This document shows positions 16,001-25,877 of a DNA stretch of 64,000 nt, piece after piece; positions within the stretch are counted from its first letter, which is position 1; every line of letters begins with the position of its first letter. A program made the translations under genes and the position numbers. This DNA comes from Metabacillus endolithicus (GTDB lineage Bacteria > Bacillota > Bacilli > Bacillales > Bacillaceae): positions 992,001 to 1,056,000 of the forward strand of contig NZ_CP095550.1 of the NCBI RefSeq assembly GCF_023078335.1, in the 5' to 3' direction. Under the pieces are notes generated by a model that saw only the letters and a program-made list of their open reading frames with translations, did not search any database and had not been told where the DNA came from.

Positions 16001-16870
16001 ATGAAAACAAAATGGATGATTGTCATCATTCTTGCCCTTATAACGTCTGGTATTCTTTATTTCTCACATGGTCAACGTGTTCGTGAGAGCATCATCTTTT
16101 TTCCCATTACCGATTCTGTAGCTTTTACAACAGCTTCAACTTCACTTGAATTTGTTGAAAATATGGATGATGATGAGTATGTAATTGAATGGGACGTTAA
16201 TTCGTTCACAGACAAAGTTATTTTTCTTAGACAAGATTTATCTCTTCTTTTCTCTGATGGTAAATTAATTGATACATTATCAGAGTGGGAAGACCAAAGC
16301 CAAAAGCTCGCACAGTTTAAAAAGGTAAATGGTGAAGACAGTAGCCATTATGAAGCCATTAGTCTTCATTATGGTGAGATCCATTTGGAAGATAATCAAA
16401 TCCGTAGTACACAGCAGATGACAAGTGATCATTTATATGTCATTGATTCGGAATTCACAAGTGCTTTTTCATTTAAGAACGCACAAACAGAGGAAGAACA
16501 TGAGTGGAAAGATATTTTAGACAAAGTAAAGGCACAACACCTTGAATATAGCTGGAATCATTTAATAGATCATTATCAGATAAATAAAAATGAGTACGAG
16601 GCTATTCCATTAACGGAGCTTGCAAGATATAACACTGAACCTCTTTTAGGTCTTTCTAAGTCAAAAACACAAGAAGTCATCGGAAGTCTTTGGGAGGGGT
16701 TATATAAAAACTATTTCTTAGGTTTAAAAACAAAAGAAGGTAAAGTCATTGAACCAATTGGTAGTGCAATGCCTCTCCTTCTATTTGCAAAAGATTATTC
16801 CCATGTTTTAGTACTAATTCAAGCAGAAGACGGTACTCCTTTTAAATTGATTCAAAACATTAAAAGTTAA
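16001..16870 (+). CDS. Hypothetical membrane-anchored protein
   Basis: Not recognised. The 289-aa protein begins with MKTKWMIVIILALITSGILYFSHGQ, an uncleaved signal anchor or signal peptide without a lipobox, so the rest is predicted outside the cell. The body is acidic and mixed alpha/beta (VIEWDVNSFTDKVIFLRQDLSLLF, EEHEWKDILDKVKAQHLEYSWNHLIDHY, GLSKSKTQEVIGSLWEGL). No catalytic motif was seen. GGAG lies eight bases before the ATG. It is transcribed divergently from the spoVAF-like gene and convergently with gluP, and its stop codon overlaps the gluP stop by two bases with no terminator between. Confidence 0.75.
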   Translation: MKTKWMIVIILALITSGILYFSHGQRVRESIIFFPITDSVAFTTASTSLEFVENMDDDEYVIEWDVNSFTDKVIFLRQDLSLLFSDGKLIDTLSEWEDQSQKLAQFKKVNGEDSSHYEAISLHYGEIHLEDNQIRSTQQMTSDHLYVIDSEFTSAFSFKNAQTEEEHEWKDILDKVKAQHLEYSWNHLIDHYQINKNEYEAIPLTELARYNTEPLLGLSKSKTQEVIGSLWEGLYKNYFLGLKTKEGKVIEPIGSAMPLLLFAKDYSHVLVLIQAEDGTPFKLIQNIKS

Positions 16871-18404
16871 GGAGAAAGCTCATTTTGAAAAGCTTTGTAG
16901 TTTTCATTGTTCGGATCATATTCTAGAGCTTTTGACACTTGTTCTAGCGCTAAATCCAATTTATTTTGGTTAGCGTATAATACTGCTAAATTAAAATGTG
17001 CTTGGTGGTAGCTGTCATCATTTGAAACGACTTGTTGCAGGTGTTCCGCCGCTTCATCGTATTTTTCCAATTGAATGGCAGCTACAGATAATAAAAACAA
17101 GATATCATTTGAAGTCTGATCACTTGAAATGGCTTCTTGTAAATATGTGTAAGCTTCTTCAAACTCTTCATTTTGAATAAGCTCCTGCCCCTTCATCGCT
17201 CTATACTCACTATATTGTGCTTTTGATTGGTCCATCCCGTATAAGAATAACCCTATTAACAATGCGACTGTTATGATAAGTCCGCCAACTCTAAGAAACC
17301 ATTTTTTTTGGTTGGGCAGCTGAACGATGCTTGCAGCGAGAAATCCGCCTATTAACCCTCCTATATGCCCTGCATTGTCTATATTAGGGATTACAAATCC
17401 CATCGCCAGGTTAATACCAACAACCACTAAAATATTTGCCCCATCGTTCGGAAAAACACTTTTCGATTATAGACACCAATAAATAGTAGAGCACCAAAGC
17501 AGCCAAAAATAGCTCCCGAAGCTCCAGCGGACAGAAATGGACTGAAGGCAAAGCTGACAATTGATCCAGAAACCCCTGCTACAAGATAAATGAATAAAAA
17601 TTTTCCTCTTCCATAAGCCCTTTCAACTGCCGGCCCAATATAAAAGAGAGCAAAGCTGTTCATAAGCAGATGAAGAAACCCGATATGTAGAAAAACAGGT
17701 GTTATAAACCTCCACCATTCTCCATCGTAAATAAGCGGATTAAATTTAGCTCCGAACTGAATAAGTGTATTCGTATCTGTACTTCCTCCAAAAAGCTCAA
17801 GCACAAAAAACATTAGAATTTGAATGCCTAGAAAAATATTAGTAAAGAAAGGCTTGCCATTGTGAAAGAGCCTTTTTTCTTCCTCTCTTAGTTTATTTTG
17901 ATGAGAGATTACTCTTGTCCTAATTTCATGAAGCTGAGATTCAGACACATCGGAAGAATCAACATCTTTTACAGTGTCTAAAGGAAGATTTAGAGTGTCT
18001 GACAACTTATCTAATCCTTGTTTCAGTTCATCTTTCACAAGGATCATTGAGGTAATGTCAATGCTGCCCTTTTTTCCACCACTATAGCCCTTTAAAAACA
18101 CTTCAGGATAATCATCTACAGGCGGCAAGCTAGAAAAATAGATATTTAAAACCGTCAATGGACCTCTAACCCCTGTTTTTAACAGCTGTTCAAATTTTCG
18201 ACCGGCTTGTTCAATATCAATAGCAAGTGTATTACCCCAATCAACGTCGGTTCTCTTTACCCTAATAATTGAAAACTGTTTCTTCCTAAAAGGTTCGAGC
18301 ATAACCTCATTTCCATCTTGGGAGATAGCTAAGATTGTATACTTGTGCTCAATAACTAGTTGTTCAATAAACGACCAGTAGACGTAATCCTGTTCTAAGA
18401 CCAT
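16867..18404 (-). pseudogene. gluP: gluP (yqgP), rhomboid intramembrane protease with TPR tail, frameshifted
   Basis: Rhomboid serine protease GluP/YqgP: an N-terminal soluble domain (1-180), a six- or seven-helix rhomboid core with the catalytic GASGAIFG (Ser), the His helix AGHIGGLIGG, and C-terminal TPR repeats (EEFEEAYTYLQEAISSD, DEAAEHLQQVVSND, NKLDLALEQVSKALEYDPNN). In B. subtilis it cleaves the magnesium transporter MgtE. The frame breaks after RTMGQ at about 17435: one more A in the AAA tract gives RTMGQNILVVVGINLA and a 512-aa protein of normal size. As written, the catalytic Ser and His lie in different frames. Confidence 0.87.
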
Positions 18405-18482
18405 TTTAATCCGCTCCGCTTTAGTTTTCTTTATTATATCAATACATAAAAAAGAAAAGAAAGATTCTGCTTTTACAGATGA

Positions 18483-18516
18483 AAAAAAGCTGACAATTCA
18501 CAAGAAAGTCAGCCTT
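18483..18516 (-). terminator. Terminator downstream of yqgO
   Basis: Inverted repeat GCTGAC/GTCAGC with a 13-base loop, followed on the minus strand by a T7 run. Confidence 0.65.
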
Positions 18517-18569
18517 TATGATGGATTTTCATTACATTTTGATTTCTAAAAATGGTTCTTCTGATAAAA

Positions 18570-18737
18570 TCAATGGAAAGCACGATTAACAAAACGATCT
18601 CTAATAAATGGTATTCTCATCGATAAATTAATAAAATATCTACGCAATTGCGGTTGACCTAATACAAAATTTACAATGCGATATCGATAACGATAAACAG
18701 CAAATGAACCTGCCGCAAGCATAATTAATCGTCTCAT
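18570..18737 (-). CDS. Small basic protein, YqgO-like
   Basis: A 55-aa, strongly basic protein: MRRLIMLAAGSFAVYRYRYRIVNFVLGQPQLRRYF and so on. One hydrophobic segment (residues 4-14) precedes an Arg/Tyr-rich body, so it may lie against the membrane. The ATG at 18737 has GGAGGG six bases upstream. Its position between gluP and yqgN suggests the B. subtilis YqgO position, but sequence identity was not checked. Function unknown. Confidence 0.65.
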   Translation of the reverse strand: MRRLIMLAAGSFAVYRYRYRIVNFVLGQPQLRRYFINLSMRIPFIRDRFVNRAFH

Positions 18738-18780
18738 GATCATCCCTCCTACACTTTATCATTAGTAGGAAGAGGCGATT

Positions 18781-19743
<963 letters not shown>

Positions 19744-20519
19744 TTAAGTGAAAATTAGAAAAGCTAGACACGTCGTCAATACAATTGCTGTAAAATTAAC
19801 TGCATCATTGTTCATAAAAGCATAAGAATTAGATTTTCTCCCGATATTCGAACAATGAATTCTTTTTTCAGTTACCTTTTGACAAACTTTACACTTGTAT
19901 TTTATTTGGACAGTTTGCCCTAGAACAGTGTCAAAAATATTTCCAAGGAAACCAAACAGTGTCATTACTAAAACGTCTAGTATAGATAAAGAAAATAAGA
20001 AACCTGACATGATACTAATAAAGAATGACCCAACCAATCCAGCAAAAGAGCCTAGCAGAGAAACAGCACCAGATGTACCCCTCTCCACTTTTTTTAGAGA
20101 AAACAACATCCTTGGACGTCCTTTACTTAGTGTACCTATTTCCGAAGCCCATGTATCTGAATTTGCAGCCGCTAATGAAAGGCAAAACAATGTGATGTAC
20201 AGTGTATCGTTTGTACCTTGGAAATAATAAACAACTGCAATAATTGCTGGTAAGCCTCCATTAGCTGCCACCTGCATGATATCTCTTTGATCTCCTTTAG
20301 AAAGGATATCCTGTAAAAAAGATTTTTGCTTCGATTTAACCTTACTTAACAGGCTTGAACTTACAAAGAAACAACCCAATAAAAATAAACCTTTCCAAGC
20401 AAATCCTAAAAAAATAGCTGATCCTACCAAAAAAGCACCAATCATTCCGCTTATCGACAGTGACCTCATTTTCCAAGCCTATAAGAGAGGAACAAGATAA
20501 ATAGTAATCCTAAAAGCAT
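19744..20519 (-). pseudogene. DUF92 integral membrane protein, frameshifted near the N-terminus
   Basis: DUF92 family membrane protein (about 258 aa when intact) with seven or so hydrophobic segments and the conserved ANSDTWASEIGTLS motif, GRPRMLFSLKKVERGTSGAVSLLG, and a CxxC pair in KCKVCQK. Plant relatives (VTE6) are phytyl-phosphate kinases; the bacterial role is unknown. Translation starts at ATG 20519 (MLLGLLFILFLSYRLGK) but meets a TGA after 17 codons. One more A in the AAAA tract (plus 20469-20472) joins it to MRSLSISGMIGAF. Otherwise only an internal ATG at 20469 could be used. Confidence 0.72.
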
Positions 20520-20520
20520 C

Positions 20521-21078
20521 TTACTTCATAACTCCTTGCTCAGTAATAAGGGTGGATACAGGAACATCATGGGCTTCTCTAGGTACTTCGTCAGTTACTT
20601 GAAAAGAAAAAGCTAATGAAACAGTATCATTTTTATAATCCACAAGATATCGATCATAATATCCCCCACCATAGCCTATTCGATAACCATTTTTATCAAA
20701 ACAAATACCTGGGACAAGGATAAGATCAATTACAGAGTTTTTTACAGCAGATGTTTCTGACAAGATGGGTTCTTTTAATCCGTAAAAGACCTTCTCAAGC
20801 TGATCAAAAGAGGTAATGCTTCTAAATTCCATCGTATTGGTACCTGGATCGCATTTTGGAACAACGACTGTTTTCTTTTCAGTCCACGCTTGTTTTATAA
20901 TCGGAAAAGTATCAACTTCTCTGCCTCTAGAAACTGTAACAGCTACTGTATTTGCCTTATTCCATTTTGAGAAAGAAAATAAATGCTTATGTATTTCTTT
21001 TGAAAGCTGTTGGTATTCTTTATCACTGAGTTCGGTAAGTTGTTTTAGCGTAACGCTTCTCATTTCCTTTTTCTTCAA
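20521..21078 (-). CDS. yqgN: 5-formyltetrahydrofolate cyclo-ligase
   Basis: Cytosolic enzyme making 5,10-methenyltetrahydrofolate from 5-formyltetrahydrofolate with ATP; 185 aa. Family motifs visible: an N-terminal helix with RSVTLKQLTELSDKEY, the SRGREVDTFPII segment, VPGICFDKNGYRIGYGGGYYDRYL (the phosphate and folate-binding loop), and the C-terminal VPREAHDVPVSTLITE. The TTG start at 21078 has GGAGGG seven bases upstream. It is followed directly by the DUF92 gene. Confidence 0.92.
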   Translation of the reverse strand: MKKKEMRSVTLKQLTELSDKEYQQLSKEIHKHLFSFSKWNKANTVAVTVSRGREVDTFPIIKQAWTEKKTVVVPKCDPGTNTMEFRSITSFDQLEKVFYGLKEPILSETSAVKNSVIDLILVPGICFDKNGYRIGYGGGYYDRYLVDYKNDTVSLAFSFQVTDEVPREAHDVPVSTLITEQGVMK

Positions 21079-21240
21079 GAATATCCCTCCTTTTGTTTAT
21101 AGTAGCATATAGAAAACTCGCTGACTGGCGAAACTAAAGGTGAAGACAGAAGAGTTAGTTGCACTTATACTTTATAAAATAAAATTAGCTACTACGTCGA
21201 GTAGTCTCCTGTGCTACTAATTTATACTATAAACGTATAA

Positions 21241-21270
21241 AAAAAACAGTAGGATATAAAATCCTACTGC
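21241..21270 (-). terminator. Terminator of rpmG
   Basis: Perfect 9-bp stem CAGTAGGAT/ATCCTACTG with a five-base loop and a T-run on the minus strand, directly after the rpmG stop. Confidence 0.88.
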
Positions 21271-21420
21271 TTACTTTGTTTCACGGTGTACTGTCATTTT
21301 TTTCTCTCTTGAACAATATTTCTTAAGCTCAAGACGATCTGGATTATTACGTTTATTCTTTTTAGAAATATAGTTACGTTCGCCACAATCAGTGCAAGCT
21401 AATGTAATATTCACACGCAT
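21271..21420 (-). CDS. rpmG: 50S ribosomal protein L33
   Basis: L33 of the large ribosomal subunit, 49 aa: [17 protein letters not shown], then [18 protein letters not shown] and the ending TVHRETK. Two Cys form CTDC near the N-terminus and one Cys (KKYCSRE) lies where zinc-binding forms have a CxxC pair, so one of the four usual ligands is missing. Position between yqgN and yqgM corresponds to B. subtilis rpmGA. It has its own terminator. Confidence 0.92.
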   Translation of the reverse strand: MRVNITLACTDCGERNYISKKNKRNNPDRLELKKYCSREKKMTVHRETK

Positions 21421-21517
21421 GTTTCTTTCCCTCCAAACATAAAAAACTATAAAACAAATCAGACTTTAATATAATAGCATTTTTATTTGACAAATTCCAC
21501 ATCTATTTCATTATATT

Positions 21518-22702
21518 TTAAAGATATTGTAGAAATTCAGGCTTTTTATAGATAGAAATTAACTTTTTTATAAGAATTGACCACTGATACTCCTTTATAA
21601 TAGCAAAATACCCAGTATGAGCAATCTCATCGGCCTGCTTAGGGTGTGAGAGAATAAAAAGTATCGTTTCTGCTAAACTTTTGCTGTTGATTTGTGCAGT
21701 TAACATGCCACGGTCATGTAACAACACTTCTTCTAGGCCTCCAACTTGAAATGAGATGATTGGTTTATGCAATACCATTCCTTCTAAAGCAACGATCCCA
21801 AATGGCTCATATAAGCTCGGTACTATAAGTGCTTGGCAATTGCTAAGTAATGTATTACGTTCCTCATCTTTCACAAAACCTGTAAAAAAAACGTTGCTCT
21901 TGATTTCAAGAATTGTTGCCATTTGTTTTAAATGTTCTTCATAAGGTCCTTCACCAGCTATAACGAGATTTAATTCAGAATACTCTTTATGTATGATCGA
22001 GAAGGCCTCAAGGAGAAGGTGAAATCCTTTTTCTTTTACTAATCTTCCCATCGCAAACAAAAAAGAAGAATCTATAAAAGAAAACTTTTGTAGTGCTTGT
22101 GAAGACTCTAGCATTTTTTGATAGTTTTCGACGATAACACCATTTGGTATTACCTCTATTTGAATTTCTTGTTTTACTGCTCTGTTTTCTATTATATTTT
22201 TCATATAAGAACTGCAAACGATTAGCTGATCTGAAGCTTCAATAAGCTGTTCCTCATATTTGGTTATTTTGGGAAGCTCTTTTCCATTATTAAATTGTTT
22301 TCTTTCATGTTCTGTAGAATGAATGGTCGTAATTAATGGTTTATGTAATTCCTCCTTAATTTGACAGGATGATGCTGAAAACATCCAATCATGTACGTGA
22401 ATGAGATCAAATGGAATGTGCAGCTCCTGAAGAACAAATTGACTAAACCGAAAATTAATGTTTCGAATAAAATCAAACAAATCTGACGAGTTTTGTTTCC
22501 ATGGCAGTAAGTGAAAGATGTGGATATTCTCTTTCTTTAAATAACTTTCTTTATTACTTTTGGAAGGCGTTAAAATAATAAATGTAAGATTATGTTTAAT
22601 CCCTTCCTCCACGAAATCATTTACATGCCTGCCAAGTCCCCCAACTAGATGTTCTTCAAATTCAGGTGTTAAAATTAAAATTGTACGATCACTCTTCATC
22701 AT
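21518..22702 (-). CDS. yqgM: Family 4-type glycosyltransferase (YqgM-like)
   Basis: GT-B fold glycosyltransferase of 394 aa. The N-terminus has the glycogen-synthase-like glycine loop EFEEHLVGGLGRHVNDFVEEG, and the C-terminal GT4 domain has GRLVKEKGFHLLLEAF, VIAGEGPYEEHLK, and the nucleotide-sugar site EPFGIVALEGMVLHKPII with the E-x7-E motif. Donor and acceptor cannot be read from sequence. There are no membrane segments. Its start overlaps the end of the upstream gene by 14 bases, so the two are translated as a pair. B. subtilis YqgM is in the same place. Confidence 0.8.
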   Translation of the reverse strand: MMKSDRTILILTPEFEEHLVGGLGRHVNDFVEEGIKHNLTFIILTPSKSNKESYLKKENIHIFHLLPWKQNSSDLFDFIRNINFRFSQFVLQELHIPFDLIHVHDWMFSASSCQIKEELHKPLITTIHSTEHERKQFNNGKELPKITKYEEQLIEASDQLIVCSSYMKNIIENRAVKQEIQIEVIPNGVIVENYQKMLESSQALQKFSFIDSSFLFAMGRLVKEKGFHLLLEAFSIIHKEYSELNLVIAGEGPYEEHLKQMATILEIKSNVFFTGFVKDEERNTLLSNCQALIVPSLYEPFGIVALEGMVLHKPIISFQVGGLEEVLLHDRGMLTAQINSKSLAETILFILSHPKQADEIAHTGYFAIIKEYQWSILIKKLISIYKKPEFLQYL

Positions 22703-23159
22703 AATCTGTATACCCTGAGAACATTGGCACCCACGTCTCGCTCTCCTTCATTTCAACTACTTTTCTCCAGTTAAGTTGATTCTTTATTCCGTTATGATTA
22801 TGGTACTCTTTTTTAGTAGAGCTTTTAATGACTATAGATTCGTTTTTAGAATTGCTTACGACGAGGTCACAAAAGTAGGTATCTGTCTCAAGATTTTGAA
22901 TTTCTAAAACACCACTGCATTTATCTATCTTAAATGCAAATTCTTCTTTGAATTGATTCTGCCGACAAAGAATAACTCTTACTAATAAATCATTAAAATC
23001 TTCTCCAAGTAATGAGGAAACTGCTATCTTAGTAGAAGAAACTAGTTTCCAGGAAACTAGTACAACGTCTGGATAAGTGAAAATTTCTATATTATCGACA
23101 GAAACCGGCGATTGATTTCGAATAATATGTTGGTGATTAAGAAGATGATATGTTTCCAT
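22689..23159 (-). CDS. Hypothetical protein paired with the glycosyltransferase (possibly DUF4912-like)
   Basis: A 156-aa soluble protein with no signal peptide. The segment YPDVVLVSWKLVSSTKIAV followed later by LLVRVILCRQNQF and ETDTYFCDLVVSN suggests a two-sheet beta sandwich similar in pattern to DUF4912 proteins, which commonly accompany glycosyltransferases. That assignment is a guess from pattern. It is translationally coupled to the downstream glycosyltransferase through a 14-base overlap, so a role in binding the acceptor or regulating that enzyme is plausible. Confidence 0.6.
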   Translation of the reverse strand: METYHLLNHQHIIRNQSPVSVDNIEIFTYPDVVLVSWKLVSSTKIAVSSLLGEDFNDLLVRVILCRQNQFKEEFAFKIDKCSGVLEIQNLETDTYFCDLVVSNSKNESIVIKSSTKKEYHNHNGIKNQLNWRKVVEMKESETWVPMFSGYTDYDEE

Positions 23160-23336
23160 AAAGATTCCTCTCTTATTTTCATACTCTATTTATCATACCA
23201 TGTGCGAAATGTATTCAAACTTTGCTTTTTAAAAGAAATATCGTCAAAAAACTACATTTTCCTCAAAATATCACTTCTTTACAACGAAAAATTATGATAT
23301 AAAGGTAAAGGGAAATAATCAAAGAAGGTGAAATTG

Positions 23337-23696
23337 ATGACAATTGTGATTATTATTTTATTTATTATAAGCATTGCTTTAATTGGATTATCTTTTTTCC
23401 AACGTGACAATGTTAAAGAACTAGAACAAGAATTAGACCATTTACAATTATCTGCAATGCAAGAGATTTATAAATTGAAAAAGAAAATGCGCATTGTAGA
23501 AGAAGAATTATTACAAAATGATGTTCCTTTAAAAGAACAAGCAAAACCTTATCAAGAGGATGAGGGCGCAAACCCTAAACGTATATTAGCAAAGTATCGC
23601 CAAGGTATGTCACTTGAAGCTATCGCTTTATCAGAAGCTTCTTCTGTTGAAGAAATTCGCACAATTGTGGAACAGAATGAGAGGGCATTAACATGA
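23337..23696 (+). CDS. Membrane-anchored coiled-coil protein (YqzD-like)
   Basis: A 119-aa protein with one N-terminal transmembrane helix (TIVIIILFIISIALIGLSFF), a charged coiled coil (VKELEQELDHLQLSAMQEIYKLKKKMRIVEEELL) and a C-terminal segment NPKRILAKYRQGMSLEAIALSEASSVEEIRTIVE that resembles a small helix-turn-helix-like element. The ATG at 23337 has AAGGTG six bases away. It overlaps the next gene by four bases. B. subtilis has the yqzD-yqzC pair in this interval, and this pair is probably equivalent. Confidence 0.65.
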   Translation: MTIVIIILFIISIALIGLSFFQRDNVKELEQELDHLQLSAMQEIYKLKKKMRIVEEELLQNDVPLKEQAKPYQEDEGANPKRILAKYRQGMSLEAIALSEASSVEEIRTIVEQNERALT

Positions 23697-24208
23697 GTAA
23701 ATTAGGCTTTCAAGCTTTTGCAGCAGGGATGATTGTTGCAACTTCTGTTCTTGGCGGAACCTATCTTCTTTCAGATCATCAATCTGCAACTGCTGATAGT
23801 GAGAAAAAAGAAGTAACTGAAAAACAAGTCAACCAATTTCTTAAAAGCAATGGACAAGTTTCCATCACATCTGAAGAGTATGAAGAGCTTTTGGCACTTA
23901 AAAAAGAAGAAGTAGTTCAAGAGGACTCTGAAAATCAACAACAAACTGAAACGGCTAAAGAAACCGAACAACCTAAAGAAACTGAAGAAAAGAAAGAAGA
24001 AGTAATAAAATATAATATTACGATTAAAGAAGGCATGACAACTAGTGAAGTTTCTGATGTTCTAGAACAAAATGCCATAATTGCCTCATCTTTCGAATTT
24101 GATCAATATTTAATCAAAAACAACTTTCATACAAGAGTCCAGCTTGGCACGTTTGAAGTCCAAAAAGGAATGACGTTCCAGCAACTTGCAGAAGCGATTA
24201 CTAGGTAA
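23693..24208 (+). CDS. Secreted protein with an MltG-like LysM domain (YqzC-like)
   Basis: A 171-aa protein with an N-terminal signal/anchor (LGFQAFAAGMIVATSVLGGTYLLS), a long Glu/Lys/Thr/Gln-rich linker (residues about 60-110), and a C-terminal domain with IKEGMTTSEVSDVLEQNAII and LGTFEVQKGMTFQQLAEAIT. The latter is the pattern of the LysM-like domain that precedes the catalytic part of the transglycosylase MltG (YceG), but no catalytic domain follows. Outside the membrane, wall-associated. It overlaps the upstream gene by four bases. Confidence 0.65.
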   Translation: MSKLGFQAFAAGMIVATSVLGGTYLLSDHQSATADSEKKEVTEKQVNQFLKSNGQVSITSEEYEELLALKKEEVVQEDSENQQQTETAKETEQPKETEEKKEEVIKYNITIKEGMTTSEVSDVLEQNAIIASSFEFDQYLIKNNFHTRVQLGTFEVQKGMTFQQLAEAITR

Positions 24209-24214
24209 AGTAAA

Positions 24215-24246
24215 ACAGCTAAGATCTTATTCTTAGCTGTTTTTTA
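24215..24246. terminator. Bidirectional terminator between the yqzC-like gene and phoU
   Basis: Perfect 10-bp stem ACAGCTAAGA/TCTTAGCTGT with a six-base loop and T6 on the plus strand; A-rich flank allows minus-strand use after phoU. Confidence 0.85.
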
Positions 24247-24251
24247 TTTCC

Positions 24252-24911
24252 TTATGAATTCAAATCGTATCTCTGTCCTTTAATCAAGTACATAATACTC
24301 TCAGAAATATTTGTTGCATGATCTGCTGTTCTTTCAATATAGCGACAAATGAACATAAGCTGAGTAAGTTGCTGATAGCTATCTTTTTTAGATGACATGA
24401 GATCTAATATATCTCGAATTGTTTCTCCATATAATTCATCAACCTGGTCGTCCATATCAGCCACTTCTTTTGCTAATACAAGGTCTTCTTCATTAAAAGC
24501 CTTTATCGATAACGAGAGCATTTTTGTAGCAATTTCGTGCATCTTTCTAATATGTTTAATTGGTTTAACAAGAGGTTCATCGCCGATTCTAATTGTTGAC
24601 TTAGCTATATTTACTGCAAAATCAGCCATTCTTTCAATATCACTTGAAATTTTAATTGCAACAATAACTCTTCGTAAATCTGTTGCAACAGGCTGTTGTT
24701 TAGCAATTAAAAGTATCGCTAAATCGTTAATTTCTTCATCAAGGTCGTCCACTCTATAATCATCCTCAATAATTTGAAGAGCTTCATCAATATTTTGTTT
24801 TTCTAATGCATCAATTGACTTGTTAAGTGCAATTTCAGTAACACTTCCTATTTCAATTAATTTATCTCTTAAGTTTTTTAAATCGATCTCGAATCTTTCT
24901 CTTATACTCAT
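24252..24911 (-). CDS. phoU: Phosphate signalling complex protein PhoU
   Basis: Cytosolic all-helical protein of 219 aa that couples the Pst transporter to phosphate signalling. Two related three-helix repeats carry metal-binding motifs: DDYRVDDLDEEINDLAI in the first half and DMDDQVDELYGETIRDILD in the second, plus ERMADFAVNIAKS and ERTADHATNISES. It ends the pst cluster, with a terminator between pstB and phoU, so it may also have its own promoter. The B. subtilis pst operon itself lacks phoU, so this arrangement differs from that species. Confidence 0.9.
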   Translation of the reverse strand: MSIRERFEIDLKNLRDKLIEIGSVTEIALNKSIDALEKQNIDEALQIIEDDYRVDDLDEEINDLAILLIAKQQPVATDLRRVIVAIKISSDIERMADFAVNIAKSTIRIGDEPLVKPIKHIRKMHEIATKMLSLSIKAFNEEDLVLAKEVADMDDQVDELYGETIRDILDLMSSKKDSYQQLTQLMFICRYIERTADHATNISESIMYLIKGQRYDLNS

Positions 24912-24987
24912 AATGATTACCTCCTATGTAAATACAGTTATATATTCCCCAAAATAAAGCTTTATAACACTACTATAAGTAATGGAT

Positions 24988-25026
24988 AAAAAAAGTCGTG
25001 CACTTTTAGAAATGCACGACTTTTTT
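24988..25026 (-). terminator. Terminator between pstB and phoU
   Basis: Perfect 10-bp stem AAGTCGTGCA/TGCACGACTT with a ten-base loop and T-runs on either side, immediately after the pstB stop. Confidence 0.88.
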
Positions 25027-25027
25027 A

Positions 25028-25855
25028 TTAACCGAATCTACCTGTAATATAATCCTCAGTTCTCTTATCAACAGGATTTGAAAAGATTTTATCCGTCGCA
25101 TCAAATTCTACAACTTCTCCGTTTAAGAAGAACGCTGTTTTATCTGAAATACGAGCAGCTTGTTGCATGTTGTGAGTTACTATGATAATGCTATAATCTT
25201 TCTTTAAATCTTGAATTAATTCCTCTACCTTAAGAGTTGATATCGGATCAAGCGCTGAAGTTGGTTCATCCATTAAGATAACATCAGGCTCAATTGCTAA
25301 GCAGCGAGCAATACACAAACGCTGTTGCTGTCCTCCAGAAAGACCATATGCATTTTCTTTTAATCGATCCTTAACTTCAGACCAAATCGCAGCCCCACGT
25401 AAACTTCTCTCAACAATTTCATCTAAAATACGTTTATCTTTTATACCGTGAATTCTAGGTCCGTAAGCGATGTTATCATAAATTGATTTAGGGAATGGAT
25501 TAGGCTTTTGGAAAACCATACCAACTCTTGTTCTTAAATCTTCAACCTTATAACTCTTATCAAGGATACTTTTTTCTCTATATCTGATATCTCCTGATAT
25601 GCGAACAACAGGTATTAATTCAACCATTCTGTTTAATGTTTTAATAAATGTCGATTTCCCACAACCAGAAGGTCCAATGATTGCAGTTACTTCATTTTGA
25701 TGTATAGAAAGGTTAATGTTCTTTAATGCATGATCTCCGCCGTACCATAAATTTAAATCTTTTGTATCATATACAACGCTCTTTTTATCCACTGACTTCT
25801 CTGATCTTTCAATAGTCGTTACATTTTTCTTTTCACTATCAGATAAAACTGCCAT
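25028..25855 (-). CDS. pstB: Phosphate ABC transporter ATP-binding protein
   Basis: ATPase subunit of the high-affinity phosphate importer, 275 aa. Walker [12 protein letters not shown]-loop [19 protein letters not shown] (the PstB-type signature), [16 protein letters not shown], Walker [13 protein letters not shown] and the switch [10 protein letters not shown] are all present. The ATG at 25855 is chosen because a G6 run lies ten bases upstream; the longer frame would begin in the pstA end. Only one pstB occurs here, unlike the two (pstBA, pstBB) of B. subtilis. Confidence 0.95.
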   Translation of the reverse strand: MAVLSDSEKKNVTTIERSEKSVDKKSVVYDTKDLNLWYGGDHALKNINLSIHQNEVTAIIGPSGCGKSTFIKTLNRMVELIPVVRISGDIRYREKSILDKSYKVEDLRTRVGMVFQKPNPFPKSIYDNIAYGPRIHGIKDKRILDEIVERSLRGAAIWSEVKDRLKENAYGLSGGQQQRLCIARCLAIEPDVILMDEPTSALDPISTLKVEELIQDLKKDYSIIIVTHNMQQAARISDKTAFFLNGEVVEFDATDKIFSNPVDKRTEDYITGRFG

Positions 25856-25877
25856 AGTTTGAAAACCCCCCAAGAAA

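Noticed and set aside
23771..23971. A minus-strand frame opposite the Glu/Lys-rich linker of the LysM protein
   Set aside because: It is a composition shadow (Phe-rich) of the purine-rich plus-strand codons with no start signal.
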